From assembly GCA_020049615.1 (NCBI GenBank), contig JAIFKN010000196.1, positions 1 to 28,412 on the forward strand: 28,412 nt of DNA, written 5' to 3'. Both the position numbers and the translations under genes were made by a program. Below are positions 14,683 through 22,693 of this stretch, one piece after another. This stretch comes from a bacterium. GTDB taxonomy: Bacteria; Planctomycetota; UBA11346. Within the stretch, counting starts at the first letter, position 1. Each line of letters opens with the position of its first letter. The notes under the pieces are model-generated. The model saw only the letters and a program-made list of their open reading frames with translations. It did not search any database and was not told the DNA's origin.

Positions 14683-15923
14683 CAGAAATCCACCGTCGTC
14701 TTGAGCGCGAAGACCGTCCAGGTTTCAGGTTCGTCCGATCCGGTGTCCAGATCGCTGCCTTCGTGGTACTGCCATTCGGCCTTGACCAGCCAGTTCGAGA
14801 AGATGTCGCATCGCGAGGCCAGGCACCAGCTGCGGTCGTAGCTCTTCCCTGGATCGCTGCGGTTGCCCAGGCGCAGCTGCCGGGAGATGGAAAGTTCGTA
14901 GCGATCCGCAAGCCGGTAGCTGGCGGCGGCGTACATCGCTTCGGTCAGGGTGTAGCTCACTTGCTGACTGGTGATCAATGGCAGCTCGAGGCGGGTGGTC
15001 GTCCCAGGCACCACGGTCTGGTAGGTGTACGGATGGATATCCAGCTCGGAGATCGTCTTGCCGTATTCGTAGAGATATTCAGCAGCAACGGTCAATCCCG
15101 ACTGCTGGTACTCGAGCGACGCCACGCCGCTGAAGAACTGGTCGATGCTGGTGTGGATGTCGATGTCGGCGAAGGCTCCCGGCTGCCCGGGCAGCGTCGC
15201 ACCTTCGGTACGACCCTCGGCGACGAAGTCCCAGAAACCCACGCCACTCAGGCGCACGCGCAACCCGTCGATCGGCGTCTGCCAGGTGACGGCTGCGCCG
15301 GCGACCGAGCCGACCCGGACGCTGGAGATCTCCTCGCCCGCACCGAGATCGCTGAGGTAATAGCCCAGATCGCCCTCGGCCCGCGCGTTCTGCCCACCGC
15401 CGAACAGGCTGGCTTCGAACTGGCCGACCCGTCCGAGATCCGCGCCGCCGTAGAGCATGGCTCCGTTGATCGCCAAATTGTAGTCGCGCAACTGCGGCAG
15501 ATAGATGACCTGAGGCAGGAAGACGGTGGCATGATCGAAGTCGAGATCGCGCGATTCGTTGTACAGCCCATAAGGCATCTTGATCCGCCCAACCTTCAGG
15601 CCGCTGCGCTCCGCGGCCCGCCAATCGGCGAAGGCCCAGTCGATCTCGACCCGATTGTCGCCCGAGTCTGCGAAATCCCGGGCCAGGAACTGGACCCCGA
15701 TGCGCAGGTTGTCGAGCGGCTTGGCCGAGGCGTTGAGCGCGGCCTCGGTGAATTCGAAGGTACCGCTTCCGCTGGTCGGTCCGAACCAGTCGGTCTGGGT
15801 CGTGTGCAGATACCCCTGGCTGATGAACCCATGGATCTGGACGCTGTCGAGATCGACCGCCGCGAGTGGCGCCCCGAGGACGAGCAGGCCAGCCCAGGAG
15901 AAGAAACGGATTTTGACTAGCAT
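14682..15923 (-). CDS. Porin-like outer-membrane beta-barrel protein
   Basis: 413 residues from the ATG at 15923. The frame is open far upstream to 17723, but that part is the antisense of the kinase gene, and the signal peptide MLVKIRFFSWAGLLVLGAPL begins here. The mature protein starts with the porin-like strand VQIHGFISQGYLHTTQTDWF. It continues with repeated amphipathic strands: LRIGVQFLARDF, VEIDWAFADWRA, LKVGRIKMPYGLYNESRD, FEASLFGGGQNA and LVKAEWQYHEGSDL, and ends in a TTVDF strand with a C-terminal Phe typical of Bam-assembled barrels. It overlaps the PstS-like gene by one base and is divergent from the histidine kinase. The pore's substrate is unknown; the partner suggests a small anion. 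Confidence 0.8.
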   Translation of the reverse strand: MLVKIRFFSWAGLLVLGAPLAAVDLDSVQIHGFISQGYLHTTQTDWFGPTSGSGTFEFTEAALNASAKPLDNLRIGVQFLARDFADSGDNRVEIDWAFADWRAAERSGLKVGRIKMPYGLYNESRDLDFDHATVFLPQVIYLPQLRDYNLAINGAMLYGGADLGRVGQFEASLFGGGQNARAEGDLGYYLSDLGAGEEISSVRVGSVAGAAVTWQTPIDGLRVRLSGVGFWDFVAEGRTEGATLPGQPGAFADIDIHTSIDQFFSGVASLEYQQSGLTVAAEYLYEYGKTISELDIHPYTYQTVVPGTTTRLELPLITSQQVSYTLTEAMYAAASYRLADRYELSISRQLRLGNRSDPGKSYDRSWCLASRCDIFSNWLVKAEWQYHEGSDLDTGSDEPETWTVFALKTTVDF

Positions 15924-15978
15924 GCTTGTTTGAGCATAGCGCTGCCGGCGGCCGGCTGTCAACCCGATAGCTGCCGAG

Positions 15979-16001
15979 GGTAGGCCGGATACGGCCCTAC
16001 C
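15979..16001. promoter_or_regulatory. Inverted repeat in the divergent porin/kinase region
   Basis: GGTAGGCCG (15979-15987) and CGGCCCTACC (15992-16001) are inverted around GATA with one bulged base. It lies in the roughly 110-base region between two divergent start codons, where an operator controlling both transcripts would be expected. Operator function is inferred from position only. Confidence 0.4.
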
Positions 16002-16034
16002 GCCGCTGTGCGGAGACCTTAGCATGGGGCCAAG

Positions 16035-17771
16035 ATGCGCATCGCGTCCCAGGTCTGGCTGTGCATCGCCGCCCTCGTCGTCGGCTACGTCGCGACCGTC
16101 GCCCTCGATGTCGGACTCGGCCTGCGCAACCAGACTCTGCTGCAGCAGGTCGTCGACGTCGCCCATCCCGCCGCCATCCGCTGCCAGCGCGCCGTCGCCG
16201 CCTTCGATCAGGGCTCGCGCTCCTTCGAACTGGCGGTGGTGTTCGGCGACGCTGCGCAACTCGAGAATGCCGGCAAGCACTGCCAAGCCGCCATCGACAA
16301 CCTCGCGGCGGTCGCCGCCTTGCCTGGTTTGGCTGGGGCCGTGAGGCTGCGTCTCGACGGACTCGCCGCGACGCTGCGCAGCCATGCCATCACGTCGGCC
16401 GAGATCTACGGCCCACTCAGTCGCGGCGGTGATGATCGCACGCAGCAGCAAGCGGCAGCGCTGCTGGCCAAGGAGCGGGATGGACTGCGACTCCGCCTGG
16501 CCGAGGAAGCCGAAGGGTTCAGCGGCGCGCTCCGCGCCGACATCGATAGCGCCCTCGGCTCCGCCGCCCAGCAACGGCGCACGGTGATGCTCGCCTGCGT
16601 CGCGATCATCGTTTCGACCTTGGCGCTGGCCGCATGGTCGATCCGCGGCTGGACGCGGCGCCTCGGCGCGCTGCTCGGGGCCAGCGACCGCCTGGCGCAA
16701 GGCGACTACCGCGCCGAGCTGCCAGCCGCCAGCGGGGACGAGGTCGGCCGGCTGGTCGTCTCGTTCGCCGCCATGCGCGAAGCAGTACAGAGCCGTGACC
16801 AGGCCCTGCGCCTGGGCAGCGAAGGCCTGGAGCGGACCGTCGCCGAGCGCACCCACGAACTGGCCGAGAAGAACCAGCGGCTGTCTGCCGAGATCGCCGA
16901 GCGCGCCAGGGCCGAGAAGGAGCTGGCCGAAGCCAACCGTCGCAGCATGGACGCCTCGCGCGAGGCCGGCCGGGCCGAGATCGCCACCAGCGTCCTGCAC
17001 AATGTCGGCAACGTGCTCAACAGCGTCAACGTATCGGTCGCACTTCTCGACGAGGCGATGGCCCGCTCGCGGGCGGCCAACCTCGCCCGCGCCACCGCCC
17101 TCCTGCAGGAGCATGCCGGGGATCTCGGCCGCTTTCTCGCCGACGATGAGCGCGGCCGTGTACTGCCCGGGTACCTCGCCGAACTCGGCCAGCGCATCGC
17201 CGACGAGAACGCGGGGCACCGCGAGGAGCTGCGCCAGCTCGCCTCGTCCGTCGCCCACATCAAGGATGTCATCGCCATGCAGCAGGGCTACGCCCGCGCC
17301 GCCGGGGTGCGCAGCCCGGGTCGACCCGAGGAGCTCTGCGATGACGCGCTGCGCGTCCACGCCCCGCCCCTGCAACGACTCGGCGCCGTGGTGGATCGCC
17401 GTTACGCCTCGATGCCGGAGCTGCTGCTCGACCGCAGCCGGGTGCTGCAGGTGCTGATCAACCTGGTCGGCAACGCGCGCAACGCCCTGGAACCCATCGA
17501 AGGCGATCGACGGTTGACCATCGCCGGATCGGTCGAGGCCGGACGTCTGCGGCTGAGCGTGACCGACAATGGGGTCGGGATCGCCCACGAGATCATGCCC
17601 CGGCTCTTCACCCATGGCTTCACCACCAGGCCCGATGGCCATGGCTTCGGCCTGCACGCCAGTGCCATCGCCGCCCGCGAGATGGGCGGCAGCCTGGTCG
17701 CGCTCAGCGACGGACCGGGCCAAGGAGCCACCTTCACCCTCGACATCCCGGCTGAGCGGAGCCCGGCATGA
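16035..17771 (+). CDS. Membrane sensor histidine kinase with HNVGN-type H-box
   Basis: 578 residues. TM1 spans about 5-30. A roughly 150-residue extracytoplasmic helical sensor region follows, then TM2 (about 184-206, TVMLACVAIIVSTLALAAWS), a HAMP region (about 206-260) and a coiled coil (262-320). The phospho-accepting His is probably H322 in ATSVLHNVGNVLNSVNVS. This differs from the common HELRTP box but is known from a distinct kinase subfamily. The ATP-binding domain has the N-box NLVGNARNAL (N476), DNGVGI (D511) and GHGFGLH (535-541). The stop overlaps the start of the hybrid kinase gene (ATGA, 17768-17771), so the two are made together. The sensed ligand is unknown; the divergent porin and PstS-like protein suggest a periplasmic solute. 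Confidence 0.9.
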   Translation: MRIASQVWLCIAALVVGYVATVALDVGLGLRNQTLLQQVVDVAHPAAIRCQRAVAAFDQGSRSFELAVVFGDAAQLENAGKHCQAAIDNLAAVAALPGLAGAVRLRLDGLAATLRSHAITSAEIYGPLSRGGDDRTQQQAAALLAKERDGLRLRLAEEAEGFSGALRADIDSALGSAAQQRRTVMLACVAIIVSTLALAAWSIRGWTRRLGALLGASDRLAQGDYRAELPAASGDEVGRLVVSFAAMREAVQSRDQALRLGSEGLERTVAERTHELAEKNQRLSAEIAERARAEKELAEANRRSMDASREAGRAEIATSVLHNVGNVLNSVNVSVALLDEAMARSRAANLARATALLQEHAGDLGRFLADDERGRVLPGYLAELGQRIADENAGHREELRQLASSVAHIKDVIAMQQGYARAAGVRSPGRPEELCDDALRVHAPPLQRLGAVVDRRYASMPELLLDRSRVLQVLINLVGNARNALEPIEGDRRLTIAGSVEAGRLRLSVTDNGVGIAHEIMPRLFTHGFTTRPDGHGFGLHASAIAAREMGGSLVALSDGPGQGATFTLDIPAERSPA

Positions 17772-20635
17772 GCAGCCTCCCGCGCATCCTCGTCATCGAC
17801 GACAATCCGGAGATCCACCGCGACTTCCGCAAGGTCCTCAGCGCCGATGACGATTCCTCCGCTACCCTCGACGCGGCCGAGGCGGTGCTCTTCGGCAGCA
17901 CCGCGCCGCCGCCCCGGACCGCCGCCTTCGAGGTCGACTGCGCCAGCCAGGGCGAGGAGGGGCTGGCCATGGTGCAGCGCGCCCTGGCCGCCGACCGCCC
18001 CTACGCCATCGCCTTCGTCGACATGCGCATGCCTCCGGGGTGGGACGGCTTGGAGACGATCGCCCGGCTGATGCCCGCCGACCCGCGACTGCAGCTGGTC
18101 ATCTGCACCGCCTTCAGCGACTACTCCTGGCAGCAGCTGACGCAGCGACTCGGCACGCCGGACCGTCTGCTCATCCTCAAGAAGCCCTTTGATCCGATCG
18201 AGATCCTGCAGCTCTCGCACGCCCTGGCCGCGAAGTGGGAGATGGCGCGGCGTTCCGAAGGCGAACGGGACCGCCTCGAGGCGGCCGTGGCGCAGCGCAC
18301 CGCCGAACTGGCCAAGGCGAATGCGGTACTCAACAGTTCGGTCCTCGAGTTGCGCACCACGGTCGCCCAGCTGGGCCGCAGCGAAGCCAAGTTCCGCGCC
18401 GTGGTCGAATCGGCGGCGGCCGCCATCGCCATCATCGACGAGCGCGGCGCCATCTGGCTGTGGAACCCCGGAGCCGAGCGCCTGTTCGGCTGGCGGTCGG
18501 ATGAGGCGATCGGCCGGCTCATCGGTGGCATGGTCCCCGGTCTTGCCTCCCTGCCAGCACCGGATCTGGCCGGGCCTGCGCAACTGGCCGGCACAGCCCG
18601 CAATGGGCGCAAGCTCGAGCTCGAGGTGAGCCTATCGCGCTGGCAGTCGGACGACGGACGGTTCGCCTGCTGCATCATCCAGGACATCGGCCCGCGCAAG
18701 CAGTCCGAGGCCGCCATCCTCCAGGCGCGTGACGCGGCCGAGGTGGCGGCCAACGCGCGCAGCGACTTCCTGGCCGTGGTCAGCCACGAGCTGCGCACGC
18801 CGATGAACGGCATCCTCGGCATGACCGACCTGCTGCTGGAGACCCCGCTCGATGCCGAGCAGCGCGAGTTCGCCTGCACAGTACGGACCTGCGCGACCTC
18901 GCTGCTCGGCCAGATCAACGAGATCCTCGACTTCTCGCGCATCGAGGCCGGACGCATGGATCTGCAGAATATCGACTTCGATCCACGCAGCGCGGCCGAG
19001 GACGTGCTCGAACTGCTCCATCCGCTCGCCCGGGGCAAGGGCCTCGAGCTGATCCTGGCGGTCGACGCCGCGGTGCCTTGGCTGGTCGATGGCGACCCGA
19101 CCAGGTTCAAGCAGATCCTCACCAACCTCGTCGGCAATGCGCTGAAATTCACTGCCTGCGGCAGCGTCACCGTCACGTTGCGGCCGCGGGCGGACGCACC
19201 GGAGGTGCTCCAGATCGAGGTCGAGGACACCGGCATCGGCATCTTGCCGGAGGCGTTGGATAGGCTGTTCGAGCCGTTCACCCAGATGGAGCCGCCAGGC
19301 ACCAGGCGGCACGGCGGCACCGGCCTCGGCCTCGCCATCTGCCGGCGTCTCGCCGTCTTGATGGGCGGCCGCATCGGCGTCGACAGCACGCCGGGCCGCG
19401 GCAGCCGCTTCTGGTGCGAGCTCCCGCTGCCGGCCAGACCCGAGCCACCGGATCGGGCAGCAGGCACCGACCTGGCGGGACTGCGCGTGCTCCATGTCGA
19501 CGCCAGCGCCACCAGCCGAGCCGCCCTGGCCAACATGCTGGCTGAAGCCGGGCTCGTCTGCCATGGCGCCGATGGCCCCGAGGCGGCGCTCGCCCTGGCA
19601 TCCGCCGCCCAGGAGCCCTATGCCGCGGCGGTGGTCGAATGTCGCGGCAGCCGGGCCGAATGTCTGGCCCTGGCGGCGCGGCTGCGCGATTCCGGCGGAC
19701 CCCCGACCCTGCTGCTGGTTCGCGACGCCAGACCGGGTCTCGGCGCCGAGGCCCGGGCCGCGGGCGCCGTCGGACTCCTCGTCCATCCCCTTGAACGCGG
19801 CCAGTTGCATGAAGCGCTGCGCATCATCCGCTCAGGCGGTCATATCGGCACTGGCATGCTCACCAGGCACAGCCTCGCCGAGCGGCGCCGTCGCCGGCGA
19901 CCCTGGGTGCTGCTGGCCATCAGCCAGGCCTCCGATCGGCGTCTGGCACTGGTCCAGCTGCAGCGCCTCGGCTGCCGCGTCGATCTCTGCCGGACGGACG
20001 ACCTGGCCGAAGCCTGCTCGCGTCGCGCCTATGCCCTGCTGCTCGCCGATTTCACAGAGGCCGGCACCCCGGATCCGGCGATCCTGCACGCCAGACTTCC
20101 GACCGGACACGATACCGTCGTCCTCGCCTGGGGGGGGTCGGAGGTATCGATCGCGTGCGGCATCGATGGCGTGGTGTCCAGACCGTTCACTGCTCCCGGC
20201 TTCGAAGCTTTGATCCTTGGCCACCTGCCGCCGGTCCTCGACCGCAGGCGTGACGACGTCAGGGTGCAGGACCCTGCCGGCCCTGCGATCGATCCGAACC
20301 GGCTTGGCGACCGCGCCGCGACCCGCCTGTCCGAGTTCGCCCGCTGCCTGCCGCCCATGGTCAGTGCTGTGATGCTGGCGATCGCGCGAGGCGACGCCGA
20401 TGGGGTCCGCAAGACCGCTGGTGCCCTCAGCGTCCTGTGCAGCGATGCGGGAGCGCTGCCGCTGGCGGCCCTGGCCGAGGAGCTCGAACGGCTCGGCGAG
20501 GCCAGCGACATGCCAGGCTGCTCGCAGGTTGCCGGCGAACTGCACCATGCCCTGCGCCACGCCCTGGCAGCGATTGGCTCGTGGGGTTCTGCCGGCTCGG
20601 CCGGCTCGGCCCCACGTCCCCCAACGGGCCGATGA
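17768..20635 (+). CDS. Hybrid histidine kinase REC-PAS-HisKA-HATPase with degenerate REC-REC-Hpt tail
   Basis: 955 residues, no membrane segment. Receiver 1 (1-155) is complete: acidic D11/D12, phospho-acceptor D85 (FVDMRMPPGWDG) and K139 before Pro. A coiled coil (160-205) leads to a PAS domain (about 208-320), HisKA with H340 in SHELRTPMNG, and HATPase with N453 (NLVGNALKF), DTGIGI and GGTGLGL near 516. Receiver-like fold 2 (about 572-690) has E624-C625 where the phospho-Asp should be. Receiver-like fold 3 (about 712-825) keeps an Asp at 761 (LLLADFTE). The C-terminal helical bundle (about 840-930) resembles Hpt, but T883 (RKTAGAL) sits at the expected His. The input receiver is likely phosphorylated by the co-encoded kinase upstream. 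The output is unknown; no DNA-binding or cyclase domain is present. Confidence 0.88.
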   Translation: MSSLPRILVIDDNPEIHRDFRKVLSADDDSSATLDAAEAVLFGSTAPPPRTAAFEVDCASQGEEGLAMVQRALAADRPYAIAFVDMRMPPGWDGLETIARLMPADPRLQLVICTAFSDYSWQQLTQRLGTPDRLLILKKPFDPIEILQLSHALAAKWEMARRSEGERDRLEAAVAQRTAELAKANAVLNSSVLELRTTVAQLGRSEAKFRAVVESAAAAIAIIDERGAIWLWNPGAERLFGWRSDEAIGRLIGGMVPGLASLPAPDLAGPAQLAGTARNGRKLELEVSLSRWQSDDGRFACCIIQDIGPRKQSEAAILQARDAAEVAANARSDFLAVVSHELRTPMNGILGMTDLLLETPLDAEQREFACTVRTCATSLLGQINEILDFSRIEAGRMDLQNIDFDPRSAAEDVLELLHPLARGKGLELILAVDAAVPWLVDGDPTRFKQILTNLVGNALKFTACGSVTVTLRPRADAPEVLQIEVEDTGIGILPEALDRLFEPFTQMEPPGTRRHGGTGLGLAICRRLAVLMGGRIGVDSTPGRGSRFWCELPLPARPEPPDRAAGTDLAGLRVLHVDASATSRAALANMLAEAGLVCHGADGPEAALALASAAQEPYAAAVVECRGSRAECLALAARLRDSGGPPTLLLVRDARPGLGAEARAAGAVGLLVHPLERGQLHEALRIIRSGGHIGTGMLTRHSLAERRRRRRPWVLLAISQASDRRLALVQLQRLGCRVDLCRTDDLAEACSRRAYALLLADFTEAGTPDPAILHARLPTGHDTVVLAWGGSEVSIACGIDGVVSRPFTAPGFEALILGHLPPVLDRRRDDVRVQDPAGPAIDPNRLGDRAATRLSEFARCLPPMVSAVMLAIARGDADGVRKTAGALSVLCSDAGALPLAALAEELERLGEASDMPGCSQVAGELHHALRHALAAIGSWGSAGSAGSAPRPPTGR

Positions 20636-20652
20636 GGGCATCGGTGCAACCG

Positions 20653-20707
20653 GGGCGCAACCCTGACAGGTTGGGGGAGGCGCCCGTCCGATGCGACCTG
20701 CGAGGTC
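20653..20707. terminator. Weak hairpins between convergent kinase and dxs genes
   Basis: GGGCGC (20653-20658) pairs with GCGCCC (20680-20685), enclosing an inner CAACC/GGTTG pair around CTGACA. A second small hairpin, GACCT-GCG-AGGTC (20695-20707), runs into the dxs stop. Together they could end transcription from both sides; stems are short or bulged. Confidence 0.3.
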
Positions 20708-22616
20708 AGGCAGTCCGGGGGAAGGGGATCACCGAGGTGCCGATGCCAAGGATGGAGCGGATGCGCTTGGCGATCCCCGCCGCATCGAGGCCGTGGGCGG
20801 CGAGCTGCTGCTCGCGCGTGGCGTGCGGCACCAGCTCATCGCGGATGCCGGCGCGGTGCACGCGCAGGCGCAGGCCGCGGTCGGCCACCGTCTCGGCGAC
20901 CGCCGAGCCGAACCCGCCGGGCAGGCAGTGGTCCTCGACCACCAGGACCTCGGCGTGGTCGAAGGCGAGGTCGGCGAGCAGCTCGCCATCCAGCGGCTTG
21001 GCGAAACGTGCGTCAACCAGGGTGACGCCACGCCCGGCTTCGCCGAGCAGGGCGAGGGCGTCATGGCAGGTCTTCACCGTCGCACCGTAGGCCCACACCA
21101 TCAGCGGACTGCCACCCAGGCGCAGGACCTCGGCCTTGCCCAGGGCGATCGGCGCCGCCTCGACGCCCCAGTCCACCTGCGGCACCTCGTCCTTGGGGTA
21201 GCGGACTTTGCGCTGACGGTGCTCGTGGCACCAGCGCATCATCGCAGCGAGCTGGGCGCCGTCGCGCGGCGCCAGCAGCACCAGGCCGGGCAGGCAGCGG
21301 GCCCAGGCGATGTCGTAGATGCCATGATGCGTCTCGCCATCCTCGCCGACCAGCCCGGCGCGGTCGAGGGTGATGATCACGCCGAGGTCGCGGCTGAGGC
21401 AGATCTCCTGGAACAGCTGGTCGTAGCCACGCTGGGCGAAGGTGCTGTAGTGGGCGAGGAATGGCTTGGCCCCGGCGATGGCCAGCCCCTGCGCGAAGGC
21501 GAAGCTGTGCTGCTCGCAGATGCCGACGTCGTACATGCGCTCGGGGAAGCGCTGGGCGAACTGGCGCAGGGCGGTGCCGCTGGGCATGGCCGCAGTGATC
21601 GCCACCACGGCGGGATCGTCGGCTGCCAGTTCGGTCAGCGTTTCGGCGAACACCGTCGAGTAGGTGCGCGCCGCCGGCTTGGGCTTGAACACGCCGCTGG
21701 CGACGTCGAAGCCTTTGGGGCCGTGGAATTTCAGCGGGTCGGCGACGGAGGGCTCCCAGCCGCCCCCCTTCTTCGTCAGCACATGCAGCAGGATCGGGCC
21801 GCGCAGCTTGGCGACGTTGTGCAGCGCCTCCTCGACCAGGGCGAGGTCGTGGCCGTCGACCGGGCCGAAGTAGCGGAAGCCGAGGTCCTCGAAGATGTAG
21901 CCGGGGGTGATCGCCTTGTGGGCGGCCAGCTCGAGCTGCTCGGCGAGCTTCTCGATATGTGCACCCGAAGGCAGACGCTTCAGCGTCTCGAGGAAGCGCG
22001 TGCGCAGGTGCTGGTACATCGAGCCGGTGCGGATCCGGTCGAGGTGGTGGTGCAGCGAACCGGTCGGCGCATCGATGAACTGGCCGTTGTCGTTGAGCAC
22101 GACGATGAGGTCGCTCTTCAGCTGGCCGGCGTTGATCAGACCCTCGTAGGCCATGCCACCGGTGAGGGCGCCATCGCCGATCACCACCACGGTGGAGCGG
22201 CGGTGCTCGGAGCGGCGGTAGCCTTCCGCCACGCCGACCCCGGTCGAGATCGCGGTGCTGCTGTGGCCGACCTTGGCCAGGTCGAAGGGGCTCTCCTTCG
22301 GATCGGGGAAGCCGCTGATGCCGCCCTGCTGGCGGTTGGTGTGGAAGCGCGCGGCGCGGCCGGTGAGCAGCTTGTGCGGATAGGCCTGGTGGCCGACGTC
22401 CCACAGCAGCCGGTCGCTGGTGAAGTCGAAGACGCGGTGCAGGGCGATGGTCAGCTCGACCGTGCCGAGGTTGCTGGCGAGGTGCCCGCCGTGCTCCGAA
22501 ACCACTTCCTTCATGCGGAGGCGCATCTCGCTGGCGAGCAGGGCCAGCTCGTCACGCGACAGCTTGCGCAGGTCGGCTGGGCTGATCAGGGCATCGAGGA
22601 AGGGTGCTGGAGTCAC
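20706..22616 (-). CDS. dxs: 1-deoxy-D-xylulose-5-phosphate synthase
   Basis: 636 residues, typical length. The enzyme joins pyruvate and glyceraldehyde 3-phosphate with thiamine diphosphate, the first step of the MEP isoprenoid pathway. Visible features: HGGHLASNLGTVELTIALH, the ThDP/Mg motif GDGALTGG followed by LNDNGQF, the PVDGHD segment, the catalytic Glu in DVGICEQHSFAFAQGLA, and the pyrimidine-domain DRAGLVGEDGETHHGIYD. The C-terminal transketolase domain includes VVEDHCLPGGFGSAVAE. Start is a GTG at 22616 with AGGA nine bases upstream; the nearby ATG is out of frame. It is the last gene of a minus-strand series after the Ig-like protein and purQ, separated by a hairpin. Confidence 0.96.
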   Translation of the reverse strand: MTPAPFLDALISPADLRKLSRDELALLASEMRLRMKEVVSEHGGHLASNLGTVELTIALHRVFDFTSDRLLWDVGHQAYPHKLLTGRAARFHTNRQQGGISGFPDPKESPFDLAKVGHSSTAISTGVGVAEGYRRSEHRRSTVVVIGDGALTGGMAYEGLINAGQLKSDLIVVLNDNGQFIDAPTGSLHHHLDRIRTGSMYQHLRTRFLETLKRLPSGAHIEKLAEQLELAAHKAITPGYIFEDLGFRYFGPVDGHDLALVEEALHNVAKLRGPILLHVLTKKGGGWEPSVADPLKFHGPKGFDVASGVFKPKPAARTYSTVFAETLTELAADDPAVVAITAAMPSGTALRQFAQRFPERMYDVGICEQHSFAFAQGLAIAGAKPFLAHYSTFAQRGYDQLFQEICLSRDLGVIITLDRAGLVGEDGETHHGIYDIAWARCLPGLVLLAPRDGAQLAAMMRWCHEHRQRKVRYPKDEVPQVDWGVEAAPIALGKAEVLRLGGSPLMVWAYGATVKTCHDALALLGEAGRGVTLVDARFAKPLDGELLADLAFDHAEVLVVEDHCLPGGFGSAVAETVADRGLRLRVHRAGIRDELVPHATREQQLAAHGLDAAGIAKRIRSILGIGTSVIPFPRTA

Positions 22617-22636
22617 GTGGGTTCATCCTGACGCGA

Positions 22637-22665
22637 CGGCCGCCTGCGCACAGCGCAGACGGCCG
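22637..22665. terminator. 13-bp hairpin upstream of dxs
   Basis: 22637-22649 pairs with 22653-22665 around an ACA loop: CGGCCG and CTGCGC arms with one C/A mismatch between them. It sits in the 77-base gap between the end of the Ig-like gene and the dxs start, both on the minus strand. It could terminate the upstream transcript or act in the dxs leader. No T-run follows. Confidence 0.45.
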
Positions 22666-22693
22666 CGGGTTGGGCAGCGGGTCGCCCCGCGCA

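Noticed and set aside
12931..14841. 636-residue open frame antisense to hflX and the PstS-like gene
   Set aside because: No recognisable domain; overlaps well-supported genes on the other strand.
15924..17723. Upstream extension of the porin-like frame to 1013 residues
   Set aside because: It is antisense to the histidine kinase; a proper signal peptide starts at 15923.
20691..22631. 646-residue open frame antisense to dxs
   Set aside because: dxs on the minus strand has all catalytic motifs; the antisense shows none.
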